64,000 nucleotides of DNA, taken from positions 12,269,501-12,333,500 of the forward strand of contig JAEOAD010000015.1 in the NCBI GenBank assembly GCA_036365145.1. The letters are read 5' to 3'. Of this stretch, positions 44,579 through 55,487 are shown one piece after another. The translations under genes and the position numbers were made by a program. The notes beneath the pieces are model-generated. The model was not told where the DNA came from. It ran no database searches and was given only the letters and a program-made list of their open reading frames with translations. This DNA comes from Orientallactaga sibirica. Taxonomy: Eukaryota; Chordata; Mammalia; Rodentia; Dipodidae. Positions within the stretch are counted from its first letter, which is position 1. Every line of letters begins with the position of its first letter.

Positions 44579-45769
44579 AAGCCTTTAAATATCATATAGA
44601 GTGACTATATTTTAAAGAGCCCAAGGCACTTTTAGCCCTAAATGCTGATCTGGAAGCCTCTTCTTTGGGACAAGGAGAAACAGGGGTCATGGAAGGGGAT
44701 GGACTGCCTATGGCCAGCCATTTCTACCTGAACACTATGGCCTTCTGGACTGCCCAACGCCATGTCAGGCTTTCTCTGTGATTGCCAGCTTGTCCTGGTC
44801 CATCTTAACCTCCATGTAATGAAAAGTGATTTTTTTTAAAGGGGAAATCTTGTAAGAATGTTTTTTTTTCAAAAATGAGAGCTATGTTATTTATTTTGGC
44901 ATGATGACTTCAGAGAGTGTTGCCTGTCTTTTTCTGTCACAAAGCAGTGTATTAATTAAAGGTGAATCAAGGTATGTGGGTGTAGTACTAATGGAAGAGC
45001 TGGCAAAGGGAAATAGGAAGAATGGAATTGAGGAAAACAATGAGGGAAAGAATCATAATTTCAGCATGGGAGTTTCACACGAGATGTAGGAGAGCTATTC
45101 TGTGTTCCCAATTGATGCAGGTAGAAATAAAAATAAAAGCAATTGGTGCTTGCTGAATGGTATCTTTCACATTTCAAATTCTTTCATAAGGTTAACATTG
45201 AAAACTTTTATTTCATATGGACCATTAGTAACTTTTAACAAGATATAACAAGGTTATTCATAAATTCTGGCTAAAGCAGCAATATCTCTAACTATATTAC
45301 AATTGACATCAACTTATTGGATCCAGAATACCTTTCTATCTTATGTTTTGAAGTGAGAATTTCCAATCCCTCTGAACTTTTTGATGGTGCTGTAATGATA
45401 CATGGCTCATTTGCATATATGAAGTGAACTTTTGCAAAGTATACTTCATCCTAGAGTTTTTCAAATACTTCTTTAAATTTTGTAACAGCTTCTGATTTAC
45501 AGAAAAATTTTTATAGAAAGTATTATATATATATGATCTGAATTTGTTTAAGTTGCATTATGATAAAGCAGCATCAATCTCCTTAACTCAGCTTAATGTT
45601 TTTCTTTGAGATATTACTGATCATTTCCTGAAACACTCTCAGGACACAGCCACCTTATATCTGAAAGTACTCCCAGTTCCCTTGTGTGTACATTGCTCAT
45701 GGACACTCACCCGTGCCCATGCCTGTTCCTTAGCCTGTGAATCCCTTGCTTCACATTGACTGAGGACGT
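44579..45769. other. Unassigned sequence
   Basis: About 1.2 kb, AT-rich to the right. A small open frame at 44901-45089 is unsupported. Confidence 0.4.
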
Positions 45770-45960
45770 AATAGCCATACTTCAATGCTCAATTAAAACA
45801 TCTCCTCTGTGCAGTCTTTCTGATAATCATTCTAGAAAAATTAGTGTTTTTCTTCAATTATCCGCATATGCATTCAGTGTATAACTTGTCTATGTTTATA
45901 CTGTATTTTTACATACAATCCTGTCTTTTGAAGCACTGGTCAACTCAAACACAGGAGCTC
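45770..45960 (+). repeat. L2 LINE 3' region relic
   Basis: CAATGCTCAATTAAAACATCTCCTCTGTG followed by a CAGTCTTTCTGATAATC block resembles the L2 3' region (a GCTCAAATGTCACCTCCTC-type string then a GAAGCCTTCCCTGA-type string). Old and diverged. Confidence 0.5.
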
Positions 45961-47289
45961 TTTTCTTTGGGAGGTAGATAACCAGGGTCTACTACACACA
46001 TTTATTTTGACCTCTGACTTCAAGGAATGACACATCAGTAATTAGAAATCAGACATAGTGAAATAAGATGCACAACAAAAATAGCTAGACACTACAAATC
46101 AAGCGCTTTCATCTCTGCATTTATTTATTTAACATTTATTGGAAACCACTATTCAGGCTCTGAAATAGTCTCTACAAAAAACCTGAATAAATACATATAC
46201 ACATGAGTAATATGATCAATATGTTAATAAATGATGTCATCAAAATTCAAAAATCTCCCAAAAGCTTTCATTAATTAATAAATTACACATATTCAAATAG
46301 TAAGGAATAAAACTTTGTTTTTATTAATCTCAATACATACTGGACATGCTGTCTATGGGTGTTAAAGGAAGGTCAAAGGGAAACCTAAATCCTTCTTGTA
46401 GATCACAAATTCTCATTTTCTCCCATTTGTAAATATAAGACACTATCCATAGCAATCTTCATGCCTTTATGCTTGTAACACATAAATTAAATTTCTTAGG
46501 ATTGATTTTGTCATCTATTACTAATTAGGTGAAAAAATTATAGAAAACTGAAGTATAAAATGGCATCTAATTAATGTGTTAATGAATTTCATTTAATTCT
46601 CTTTGCTTCCCAGGCCTGAGTTTGATATGTCATTCACCTCAGAAAAAAAAAAAAAAAAAAGAAAAAATATTCACCACCACTTAAGCTTGAAACATTGATT
46701 GATTTTTATCTTTCTGCAGAATTTTGAGATGATGTTTCATTTACTACACAGAGACACATTTGTCTTGAAGAAAACAGTCTGGCATCTCCCCTGGCTATGA
46801 AAACAATGAGATGAACTTTGGTTCCTCCACCTGTATTTGCAACCTCGTATAGACATGAAAGTTTTGGCAAAGGTGATAAATGTCTCTTGATTGTGAGAAC
46901 TCTTTTGGAGCCTACTGAACTCTTTGCTACATCTTGTATTAGAATGTTTTGACCCAAAGCCTTTGGGAAATTCTAGCTCTCCTCTCACAGTAAGGCAGGA
47001 ATTGCATGCGTGTATGAATGTAAAGGGCTAAGTAGGCAAAAGTGGATACAGAAGGGATAGAACAATCATATCTATGTTAAACTATGAGATCCTGGAAATG
47101 CAAGGTTCTAAATAGAAGTGTAAGCAGTCCTAGGACCTGGGTGTTTCACATTCAATTATTTTTTTCAGAGTGTATTTTAAGAGAAAGAATAGATAGAAAT
47201 AGAGATGTAGCATTTTGAAAAGATGCTGGGTAGGATTATTTCCTGCTCTAGAATTTATTTTTTATTTTTATTTATATTATTATATTATA
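45961..47289. other. Unassigned; faint L2 piece
   Basis: TTTATTTAACATTTATTGGAAACC near 46122-46150 looks like a minus-strand L2 end. The rest has no recognised feature. Two overlapping minus-strand frames (46706-46957 and 46737-46988) are unsupported. An AT-repeat stretch at 47255-47335 leads into the L1. Confidence 0.4.
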
Positions 47290-48640
47290 TTTTATTTATA
47301 TTTATTTATTTAATTAATTTATTTTTATTGACAACTTCCTTAATTGTAGACAATATCCCATGGTACTTCCCTCCCTCCCCCCACTTTCATCTTTGAAACT
47401 CCACTTTCCATTATATCTCCTCCCTCTCTCAATCAGTATCTCTTTTCATTTTGATGTCATGATCTTTTCCTCCTATTATGATGTCTTGTGTAAGTAGTGT
47501 CAGGCACTATAAGGTCATGGATATCCAGGCCATTTTGTGTGTGGAGGAGCATGTTGTAAGGAGTCCTACTCTTCCTTTGGCTCTTACATTCTTTCCAACC
47601 CCTCTTCTGCAATGGACTCTGAGCCTTGGAAGGTGTGTTAGAGATGTTTCAGTGCTGAGCACTCCTGTGTTCCTTCTCAGCGGCATGGTGCCTTCTAAGA
47701 CATCCCAAGGTTGTCACCATCTGAAAAGAGAAGTTTCTCTAACCAAAAGTGAGAGTAGCATTAATATATGGGTGTGGACATTAAGAGAAGTGCTTATTAG
47801 ATAGCTTGGTATACATTAGTATATACATTTAGACAGACACCAGCAGACATTACACCCCTAGGGCTCATGACTACCCCTGTCATAGGTTTTCAGTATCAGG
47901 GATGTATTCCCTCCCATGGTGTGGGCCTCCAGTCCAATTAGAGAGCAGTTAGTTTCCCCCATTACAGACATGTCACTATTGCACTCGTTGGCTGGTCAAC
48001 TTTAAAATTTGCAGTGTTCACTGTTGAATGTCTTCACTGGTGTTTTCTCTCTCCCATTGAACTGCTTGCAGCATAGCTTTTTCCAGCTTTCTATCAGCTG
48101 GTTCACATGGAGGAGACTTTCAGCTCAGCTCCAGCCATATTTCTCAGTGACCTTGCATCCCAAGTATGTGGAGTCTTCAGCAATAGGGTCTTACCATCTA
48201 TTCCTGGTGGGATACCAAGGGCCTCGGCAATGGCCTATAATGTTTTGGGGTATCTGTGACCTCCCTGGCCAACAACTCACTGGAAGGTATTCAATCCCTG
48301 GCACTGAAAATTTTCTAGTAACAATCTATGGCTTCTGAGTGTTCTATTGTCCAGAAAAGTAGGTTTCCATATGATTTATTTATATCCTGTTAGGTTTTGA
48401 TTAGCCCTCTCTCCACCTTTCCTTTACTCAATCTCTTCCCCTGACCTCAGATAGGCCTTTTCACCACCATTAATCTATTCTTCTACTTACATAAATACAA
48501 TACCATCCTATTAAGTCCCCCCTCCCTCCCTTTATATTCCCTTTATATCCCCTTTCTAGCTTACTGGCTTCTACTACTGAGTTTTATTCCTACTCACATA
48601 GAAGTCCCATAATTTGTAGCTAGGATCCACATATGTAAAT
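47290..48640 (-). mobile_element. L1 3' UTR (lineage A), complete at its 3' end
   Basis: In reverse it begins right after the end of ORF2 (CATATGTGGATCCTAGCTAC) and runs about 1.35 kb to TTGTCAATAAAAATAAATTAATTAAAT. It matches 7869-8761 through CTTTTGGTTAGAGAA and CTTTTCAGATGG, then supplies the about 450 bp missing from that copy. 5' truncated near 48640. Confidence 0.88.
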
Positions 48641-48982
48641 TTATTTGGCAATAAAGTATTTAAAATATTACATAATATTATATATTATATAATAGTTATG
48701 ACAAGAACTTTCTAAAACCATGATAATAAAATCAAATGACTGATTTTAGTATGTGGGGGGGTTGGGAGGAGGGCAGACGTGTCATTATCACCCTTTCTCA
48801 TCTTGACCTTGAATTTTATAGATATTGGTTGATGGAGAGCTTTGAATGAATAAGAATTTCTTGGCCTTTCCCCATCCCAATTATCGTTTTATACTCTACT
48901 CATTCCCTGCTTGCTTTCTATTTTGCTTCCCCCCCCCACAGTTTCCTAGTTTTTATTTTGATTCTTCTTTGCATTACTTCTC
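48641..48982. other. Unassigned AT-rich spacer
   Basis: No gene or repeat recognised. Short G- and C-runs occur near 48757 and 48931. Confidence 0.45.
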
Positions 48983-49127
48983 AGACTTTTTTTTTTTTTT
49001 TTTGGTTTTTCAAGGTTTCTTGCTCTAGCCCAGGCTGACCTGGAATTCATTATGTAGTCTCAGGGTGGCCTCAAAATCATGGCAATCCACCTACCTCTGC
49101 CTCATGAGTGCTGGGATTAAAGGCTGT
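48983..49127 (-). mobile_element. B1 SINE
   Basis: Plus-strand TTTGGTTTTTCAAGG, CCCAGGCTGACCTGGAATTC, TATGTAGTCTCAGGGTGGCC and GTGCTGGGATTAAAGG are a B1 in reverse. The final about 20 bases of its 5' end are missing. Confidence 0.92.
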
Positions 49128-49369
49128 TTTAGAATTTAATGATTCCTCATATTTTTAACATTTAAGGTACATCATTTAAATAAGTATAACAAAGACACTG
49201 TTAATGTTGAGAGCTAGAGAAGTGTTCTGGTATGTCTGAGTTGCAGGGACATTTTTGTAGCTGTTATCCATCAGGAAAAGGTGTTTGGGACTAGTGGCCC
49301 AATGAGTAAGAGCCTAGGCCCAAAATCTCAGGCTTTTTAAAATACCAGTTTGCAAATTATCTAAATGAC

Positions 49370-50281
49370 CAGTGTCCATGGTCTTTCAGCCTCCATTGTC
49401 TGCAGATCCCAAGTCAGAACTAAAGGAGCAGATAGCTGGCTCATGAAGCCATTTCCCCATTGTTACTCCTTGTTATTCTACACTTACCTAGCCCAGGTGG
49501 ACTCTTAAACTAAAACACAGGAATTGCCTATGTCAAAATGGCTTTCTGATTGGCTAAGAGATCCTCTCAGTGGAAAGGAAACCATAGCTGGAACTGTGAA
49601 CCAAGATTAAGGACTCCAATGAGAAGCTCCCATTAGTCTTTGGCCAAAAGTGAAGCTATACCCATCAAAACCTCTCTAAATTAACAATGCTTATACCCTT
49701 TAACTATCCTGATCTCACTCTCCATTGGTGAATCTATTTTGCTTTTTCAGAAAGTAGTAAGAATGGAGGACAAGCAGAATCTACCAACAGGACAAGGGTA
49801 TCTGACTCCATTTGAGCACGTGAGCTGCCCTGAACATAGTAGCTAGGGCACAGGTGAAAACACAAAGGAACTGGTGAGATGAGCAAGTGTGCTGCTTTAA
49901 TAGTGAGCCTGAAAACCTGAGCCAAGGTGATAGAGACATATACTGAAGATACTAAAAATGTACCAAAGCAGAAATCCAGAAGCTGCTGAGAGCTCAACAC
50001 TAAAGTTGACTTAAAGCATACCTACCAAGGCTCTGGGAATTTTTGGAAAAGGGGGGAGAGAGAAATAAGAGCCACAGGGTGAGAGGGAATATCCAGAAGC
50101 ATTGCCCTCCTCTCACAATGACTGAATGCTACTCCTCTCATAACTCAGAACCCACAATTCCATGGTGAATACCAGGAACCCCACTAAGAGGGGCCCTTAG
50201 TGGAATGGGGCCAGGGAGGAGGGGAATTATGGTACCAATACTTGATGTATCCACACAAAGTTTCAACTTAATAAAAAAAAA
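49370..50281 (+). mobile_element. L1 3' UTR (lineage B-related)
   Basis: GATTGGCTAAGAGATCC, CATAGCTGGAACTGTGAA, CACTCTCCATTGGTGAATC and GCTTTTTCAG match the 12344-14275 and 29625-30605 3' UTRs in order, at lower identity. It ends CAACTTAATAAAAAAAAAG. The left end is uncertain and could be as early as 49220. Confidence 0.75.
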
Positions 50282-51300
50282 GATAGTAAGACTTTAGCCC
50301 CACTAGCAATAAAACAAATTGTTTATGATTTTCCTTCTAAGGATAGGAGAATAATTATATCAGTGTTTTCCTTGAGCACCCCCAAAATATAGTATACTTC
50401 CAAACAGCTGGTAGTTTTGAAATTGAAACACAAAAATTTACATTCATTTCTGCAAGAATAAACAGACTAATGCCTAGTGCTGCCTCTTCAGCACTTCTGA
50501 AAATTTCTAACTGAAAATATTCAAATATTCAATTAGCCACAGAGTAAGTGGTAACCCTGGGATGAATAGGAGGAAGTGCTGGGTGGGAAAAGAACAATCC
50601 TGAATATCTGGTCAGTATAGGTTAAAAACACAAAACAGCTCCAGTTCAGTAACATAATGCCAGGCAGCCAAAAGGAGATATTTAGATGGTCACTGACAAG
50701 TGATACTTCATACCTCAGACAATATCAATAATGAATGCTAAACAAGTTTAAACTGAAATGTAGGGGGAAAGATTGGTTTTCTTTAGGAAATCCAGTTAGC
50801 TATGGCTCAGCCAACTAAATGGATGGGCTGTGGAATTTCTTTAGCTCATGCTCCATTTGATTTCTGTATTTAGTGTGTGCTAATCAGAATCCATCATCCC
50901 TGCGCATATGACTTTGCGGCAGATCCATCCTTCACTATTTCAAAATTCCCACAGATAAGCCTGTCTTCCTGTGTGATTTATATGTGGGATTGTGACCAAG
51001 ATCTCACTCTGGATTGAATGGAAGCAGGAGAGTTTGCATCACAATTTTTTCAACGATGTTTTTTTTTTTTTTTAATCATAATAACTGCTTTGGTGGTTGT
51101 GGGTAAAAATCAAGTACTAAATGGTAATCAGCATGGGGCATCACATGGAACAGGCAGCATGCACTTCAGGAATCTTCATAGATTCATCAAGCACAGATAT
51201 CCCATTTGTGAATAACTAATTTCTAAAGAAGAAAGCAAAAATGATTTTGTTCTAAAGTAATGTACTATATATTTATTTTTTTTATATGGTTACTTTTATT
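50282..51300. other. Unassigned sequence
   Basis: About 1 kb with no recognised repeat other than a T-run at 51060-51074. Small open frame 51018-51215 unsupported. Confidence 0.4.
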
Positions 51301-51470
51301 TTGGGTTTTTGTTTGTTTGTTTGTTTGTTTGTTTTGTTTTTGTTTTTTGAGATAGGGTTTCACTCTAGCTCAGGCTGACCTGGAATCCATTATGTAGTCT
51401 CAGGGTGGCCTTGAACTCATAGCAATCCTCCTACCTCTGCCTCCTGAGTGCTGGGATTAAAGGCGTGTGC
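51301..51470 (-). mobile_element. B1 SINE with (TTTG)n tail
   Basis: A (TTTG)n stretch (51305-51342, reverse of a CAAA-rich tail) is followed by GAGATAGGGTTTCACTCTAGC, CAGGCTGACCTGGAATCC, and ends TGGGATTAAAGGCGTGTGCC near 51470. Confidence 0.93.
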
Positions 51471-53899
51471 CTTTATTGAGTTCTTTGAGTTTAACTTTTT
51501 TATAAATGAATAAGATAGTATTTGTTTTAGTTTAAGGGTATGATTAAAAATTGATATAATTAATGTCATTGTGATTCAAGAGCATTTGGGACCTTCTACC
51601 TTAGGCAAAGCTAATTGGTGATTTTTAAAGAGGGTGAGCAGTGTGAGAATTCCAAATGCAATGAAATAGCAGAGAGAGTTGGCCAGCCCATTTTCTCATA
51701 TAAAACCACATATACTAATTACTTTTATATTCAGAGTTGAATAAATAAATCCAAAATTTCTGATATATCTACATTGAGTTCTAACAAATTCATCTTTCTT
51801 TCTTTTCTTTTTTTTTCTTTTTTTTTTTTTGCTTTTCTTAGAGACCCAATAGTTATATTATATTCTCTTTTACCAATAGTTAAGTCCTTAGGACTTAAAG
51901 TCGTAGGTTGATCCAAGTTCAAAGAGGGCAATCCCTTCAACTCTGCATCCCCTTCATCCAATATATCCACAAACTACTAGCCCAAATATTTGGAATGGTT
52001 GAGATATTTCTGCTTCAATCAAGCATATCTATTTGCATAAAATATTTAGATATTATATTTCTAATGCTTTTAAAGAAAAAAAGTCCAGACCAAAATGGTG
52101 TTGTTCTGAATCTTGTTTGTTTTTAAAAAAGAGAATGAGAAAGAAATGCACTATGTTTTACATAAAGGAAATAGTTACAGGCAAACCTTGCTAAATATTT
52201 TAATGGTTTAAACATTCATTTTAGCAAGGTTTCGTTAATTTTCTTAACTTTGTTCCTTTTGAACTGGCTCAACCTTCATGTTTAATCCTCAGAGCTTTCA
52301 AGGAACAGCTCACAGAATGTTATATACACAAATATAGCAAACATTTCAAATAAAGCACAATGCATAAAACAGAGAACAGGAGAACTCTGACAACAGCTGC
52401 TAGATTTAACACTAATAGTTTTGAAAGATTTTGGCTTGAAGGTTAAGAGTGTCTTATGACAATAAGCAGGCTTTGTATATAATGTCAACAGTCCTGTTGC
52501 AACATGTCCAGTTTTAATTTATTCTTTTTCATTTGTTTAAGACAAATAATATAATTATGGATGTCTGGTTCATAATATTCAATTTTTTAAAAAGTCCAAA
52601 ATCCATCATGTTTTTAAGAAATAATAACCTTTAAAAACCTCTGGCCCGCATGTCTGAACTAGCTATAATTTTGTCTAAATGTGATAATATGCTTCAAGTC
52701 TTTATGTGTTTGTTTTATTCAAATGAGTGTTTGGTGCACTGGCCCTTCTTCACATGTGCAGAGGATTGAACTTTCCACTCAATTTGCTTCTCCAGAAGGT
52801 GTTGTGAGCAATGCTAAGACTACAGATGGAAGACTGGAGGCAATAACCACCACCATCCCACAGACCAGGCATACATTGAAATTTCACAGTAAGCTCTGGC
52901 TTGGTCTAGTAAAGATTCCAAAACCATCTCAGCAAAATTAGGAAGAGCTTTGCATACATGCACACAAAACAGAGAAAAAAATATATATTTATATATATTT
53001 ATACATGAAGTTTTACAACTAAACCTTTTTGCCAGCCTTTGTGTAAGACTCAGGTCAGAACCCCAGTTGTTCCAAATAACATATTCATCTGGCAAAAGAA
53101 ATATAGAGCAGAGTTAGTGTTGGGAGGCAATGAGGCTTCAGAAGGAGGTAGTCTTTCATAACATGTTGGAGGGGTTTCTCCTCTTAAGAACATCCACCAA
53201 TGCCTTAGGAGATGAAGGGGCACAGGTGAACTGGCCTTCCTGTGTGTTTACATGAAAGGACATCCCAGGAGCCAACACAACAGTCTTGATTTTGCAGCAG
53301 AATGTCCAGGTCTAGTGAGAACACTAGATAACATCACGGTTCATGAGTTTTGCTACCAAGAATACGTCTCGGTCTTGAGCACTATTCTTTAGAAGAAATT
53401 TCAACATTAAAATGACAAAAATATTTTTTTCTGATAATCAGAGACACTTAATGGGTGGCTCACTCATATGTTCTCACTAATTTTTCATATGAAAACACAT
53501 ATTACCATCCTTCTTATACACATAAAAGGGAATTAAGCCGTAGCATAGAAGCTACTACTGTTGCTGGCTAAAGGAATATATTGTGTCCATCAAATTGTTC
53601 TCAAATATTTATGTTTATGTCCAGAGATTATTGCTGTTCTCACCTCTTGTTAGAACAGCTTCCTTTTGCAGTTGGAGTGACTATTGCAGAGACTCAAAAC
53701 TCTCCAAAATGCTGAGAATTAGTGATGATTTTTGAATTCTGAGCTCTAAATGAGTCCTTTAAGGCTCAGAGAACACTGAACAAAAGGAGGCACAAAGAAT
53801 GTAAGAGAATGGAAAGGGAGTGGTATGCAATGCTGTCTTATAACATGACTACTGCATTTATGATCTCACAGTGACTGTTGTTACCTGCACAATACTCAC
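51471..53899. other. Unassigned sequence
   Basis: About 2.4 kb with a T-rich run at 51794-51836 but no recognised L1, SINE or LTR. Open frames 52681-52941 (plus) and 52820-53095 (minus) overlap each other and show no known motif. A perfect 13-bp inverted repeat at 52183-52232 is listed separately. Confidence 0.4.
52183..52232. repeat. Perfect 13-bp inverted repeat with 24-nt loop
   Basis: AAACCTTGCTAAA at 52183-52195 pairs with TTTAGCAAGGTTT at 52220-52232. The loop holds the palindrome GTTTAAAC. Confidence 0.85.
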
Positions 53900-54095
53900 A
53901 TAATATCAGACTCATCCACATTCCATCATGGATGGAGGAGGAGTGCATAAAAGGGACACCAAAATGGAAGAGGGACTATTTGAAGATAGATGGAGTTCAG
54001 GGGAAGGGAGTTGGAGGAGGGGGACAAGAGATGTTAATGGGAGGGTATTATGATCAAAACACATGAAACACATGTATGAAAATTATTTTAAAAAC
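53900..54095 (+). mobile_element. L1 3' terminal fragment
   Basis: GGGGACAAGAGATGTTAATG, TATTATGATCAAAACACATG and ATGTATGAAAATTATTTTAA follow the usual end of rodent L1 3' UTRs (G-rich tract, GATCAAAATACA-type string, ATGAAAAT-type string). Confidence 0.65.
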
Positions 54096-54205
54096 TGACA
54101 AAAAGAGCACTGAATTAATGGATTTTCCTAAATGTATGGCAAATGTAGGATCCATAACATACCCATATATTTCTTTCTTTTTAAAGACTCCATAGCAGCC
54201 TCTTT

Positions 54206-54368
54206 TATTTTCTCACTTTCTCTTCTTTCTTTCCTCCCCTCCCTCCCTCTCTCCCTCCCTCTCTCTCTCCCCCTCCCTCCCTCCCTCCCTCCCTCCCTTC
54301 CTTCCTTCCTTCCTTCCTTCCTTCCTTCCTTCCTTCCTTCCGTCCGTCCTTCCTTCCTTCTTTCCTCC
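54206..54368 (+). repeat. Polypyrimidine tract, (CCCT)n then (CCTT)n
   Basis: About 160 bases of C and T only for long runs, grading from CCCT to CCTT units with a single CCGTCCGT near 54340. Open frames on both strands here are simple-repeat artefacts. Confidence 0.95.
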
Positions 54369-54558
54369 CAACAATGGAAATGTTAGACATTGGACAAAGA
54401 ATATCCTGCTGCTGCATGAAATAGTGTTTTCTTGGCCACTTTCCTTCCTCTAAGGTTTCAGAAACTCACTTTGTCACACATCTTTCTACTTTCTTGTGCT
54501 TGCTTGGGTATTATCTAGAAGCATTCAAGTATCTTTAACCTTGGAAACTTTGAAAACC

Positions 54559-54676
54559 TTCACTTTCTTTGTCTCTGTGCATCTGGCTTTACATGGATGG
54601 GTACTGGGGAATTGAACTGGGCCAGCAGGCTTTATTAAGCAAGGCCTTGAACTACTGAGCCATCTCCTCAGCTCCC
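54559..54676 (-). mobile_element. tRNA-derived SINE, truncated
   Basis: In reverse: GGAGCTGAGGAGATGGCTCAG head, then a diverged middle and CCATGTAAAGCCAGATGCAC. The second half is lost. Confidence 0.8.
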
Positions 54677-55255
54677 AAATACTTCACTTTCTTAGGCAGC
54701 TACCTATGAGGTTTGCCTGGACTGCACACAGGCAACATGCACACATGCCCATACATACAGGAACACCTGACTATTCATACATGTTACACATGCGCCATCA
54801 GTCCTAACTGTTGCTAGTTCATTAAATTATTAAATGTCAACACTAAACATGAGAGAACGCTTAGATATTACTAAGACTCAACTTCTTCATGTTTCTGACT
54901 CTTTGAAGTTCAGGGACCTATCTAATGAGAAAGAAGGAGCTTGTCTTTGTTCCTTAAGTTGACAATGATAGCTTTTTTTTTTTTTCTGTGAGCAGGGCTG
55001 TGTTTGGTCAAGTACAAATCTAGACCCTCCTAGGACTGTAGTGATGAGAATTGACAGATGGAGTGCAAGTGCACTTCTGGGGTCAGTCTTTCTCCTGAGA
55101 TGAGCACCATGTGCTAAAGCACAAGAAGTAGGTGTGTGGGACATGGTCACAGCTTCTTACCCAGAAAATCCTATACTCCAGATCTTTATTGAGGGAAAAA
55201 TATAATGGCTAGACTTGTGGACATTTTCGGGGCTTGTGTAAATTGATGATCTGGA
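54677..55255. other. Unassigned sequence
   Basis: No gene or repeat recognised; a T-run is at 54974-54986. Confidence 0.4.
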
Positions 55256-55487
55256 CCTTTTTTTTTTTTTTTTTTTCTAATTTGAGAGAGACACACACAC
55301 AGAGAGAATGGGTGCACCAGGGCCTTTCAGCCCCTGTAAACAAACTCCAGACATGTGCACCCGCTTGTGATCATGTGTGACATTGTATGCTTGCATCACT
55401 TTTGCCTCTGTGGGACCTGGAGATTTGATCGGGGGTTCTTAGGCTTTGCAGGCAGGCCTCTTAACTGCTAAGCAATCTCCTCTGCTC
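55256..55487 (-). mobile_element. tRNA-derived SINE
   Basis: In reverse: AGCAGAGGAGATTGCTTAGC head, GCCTAAGAACCCCCGATCAA, then a body with a short (GT) run and a pure A-tail of about 22. ATCTGGA occurs on both sides, a likely part of the target duplication. Confidence 0.9.

Noticed and set aside
54132..54417. Frames of Leu/Pro/Ser repeats (plus) and Arg/Glu/Gly/Lys repeats (minus)
   Set aside because: Translation of the CCCT/CCTT tract; simple-repeat artefact.
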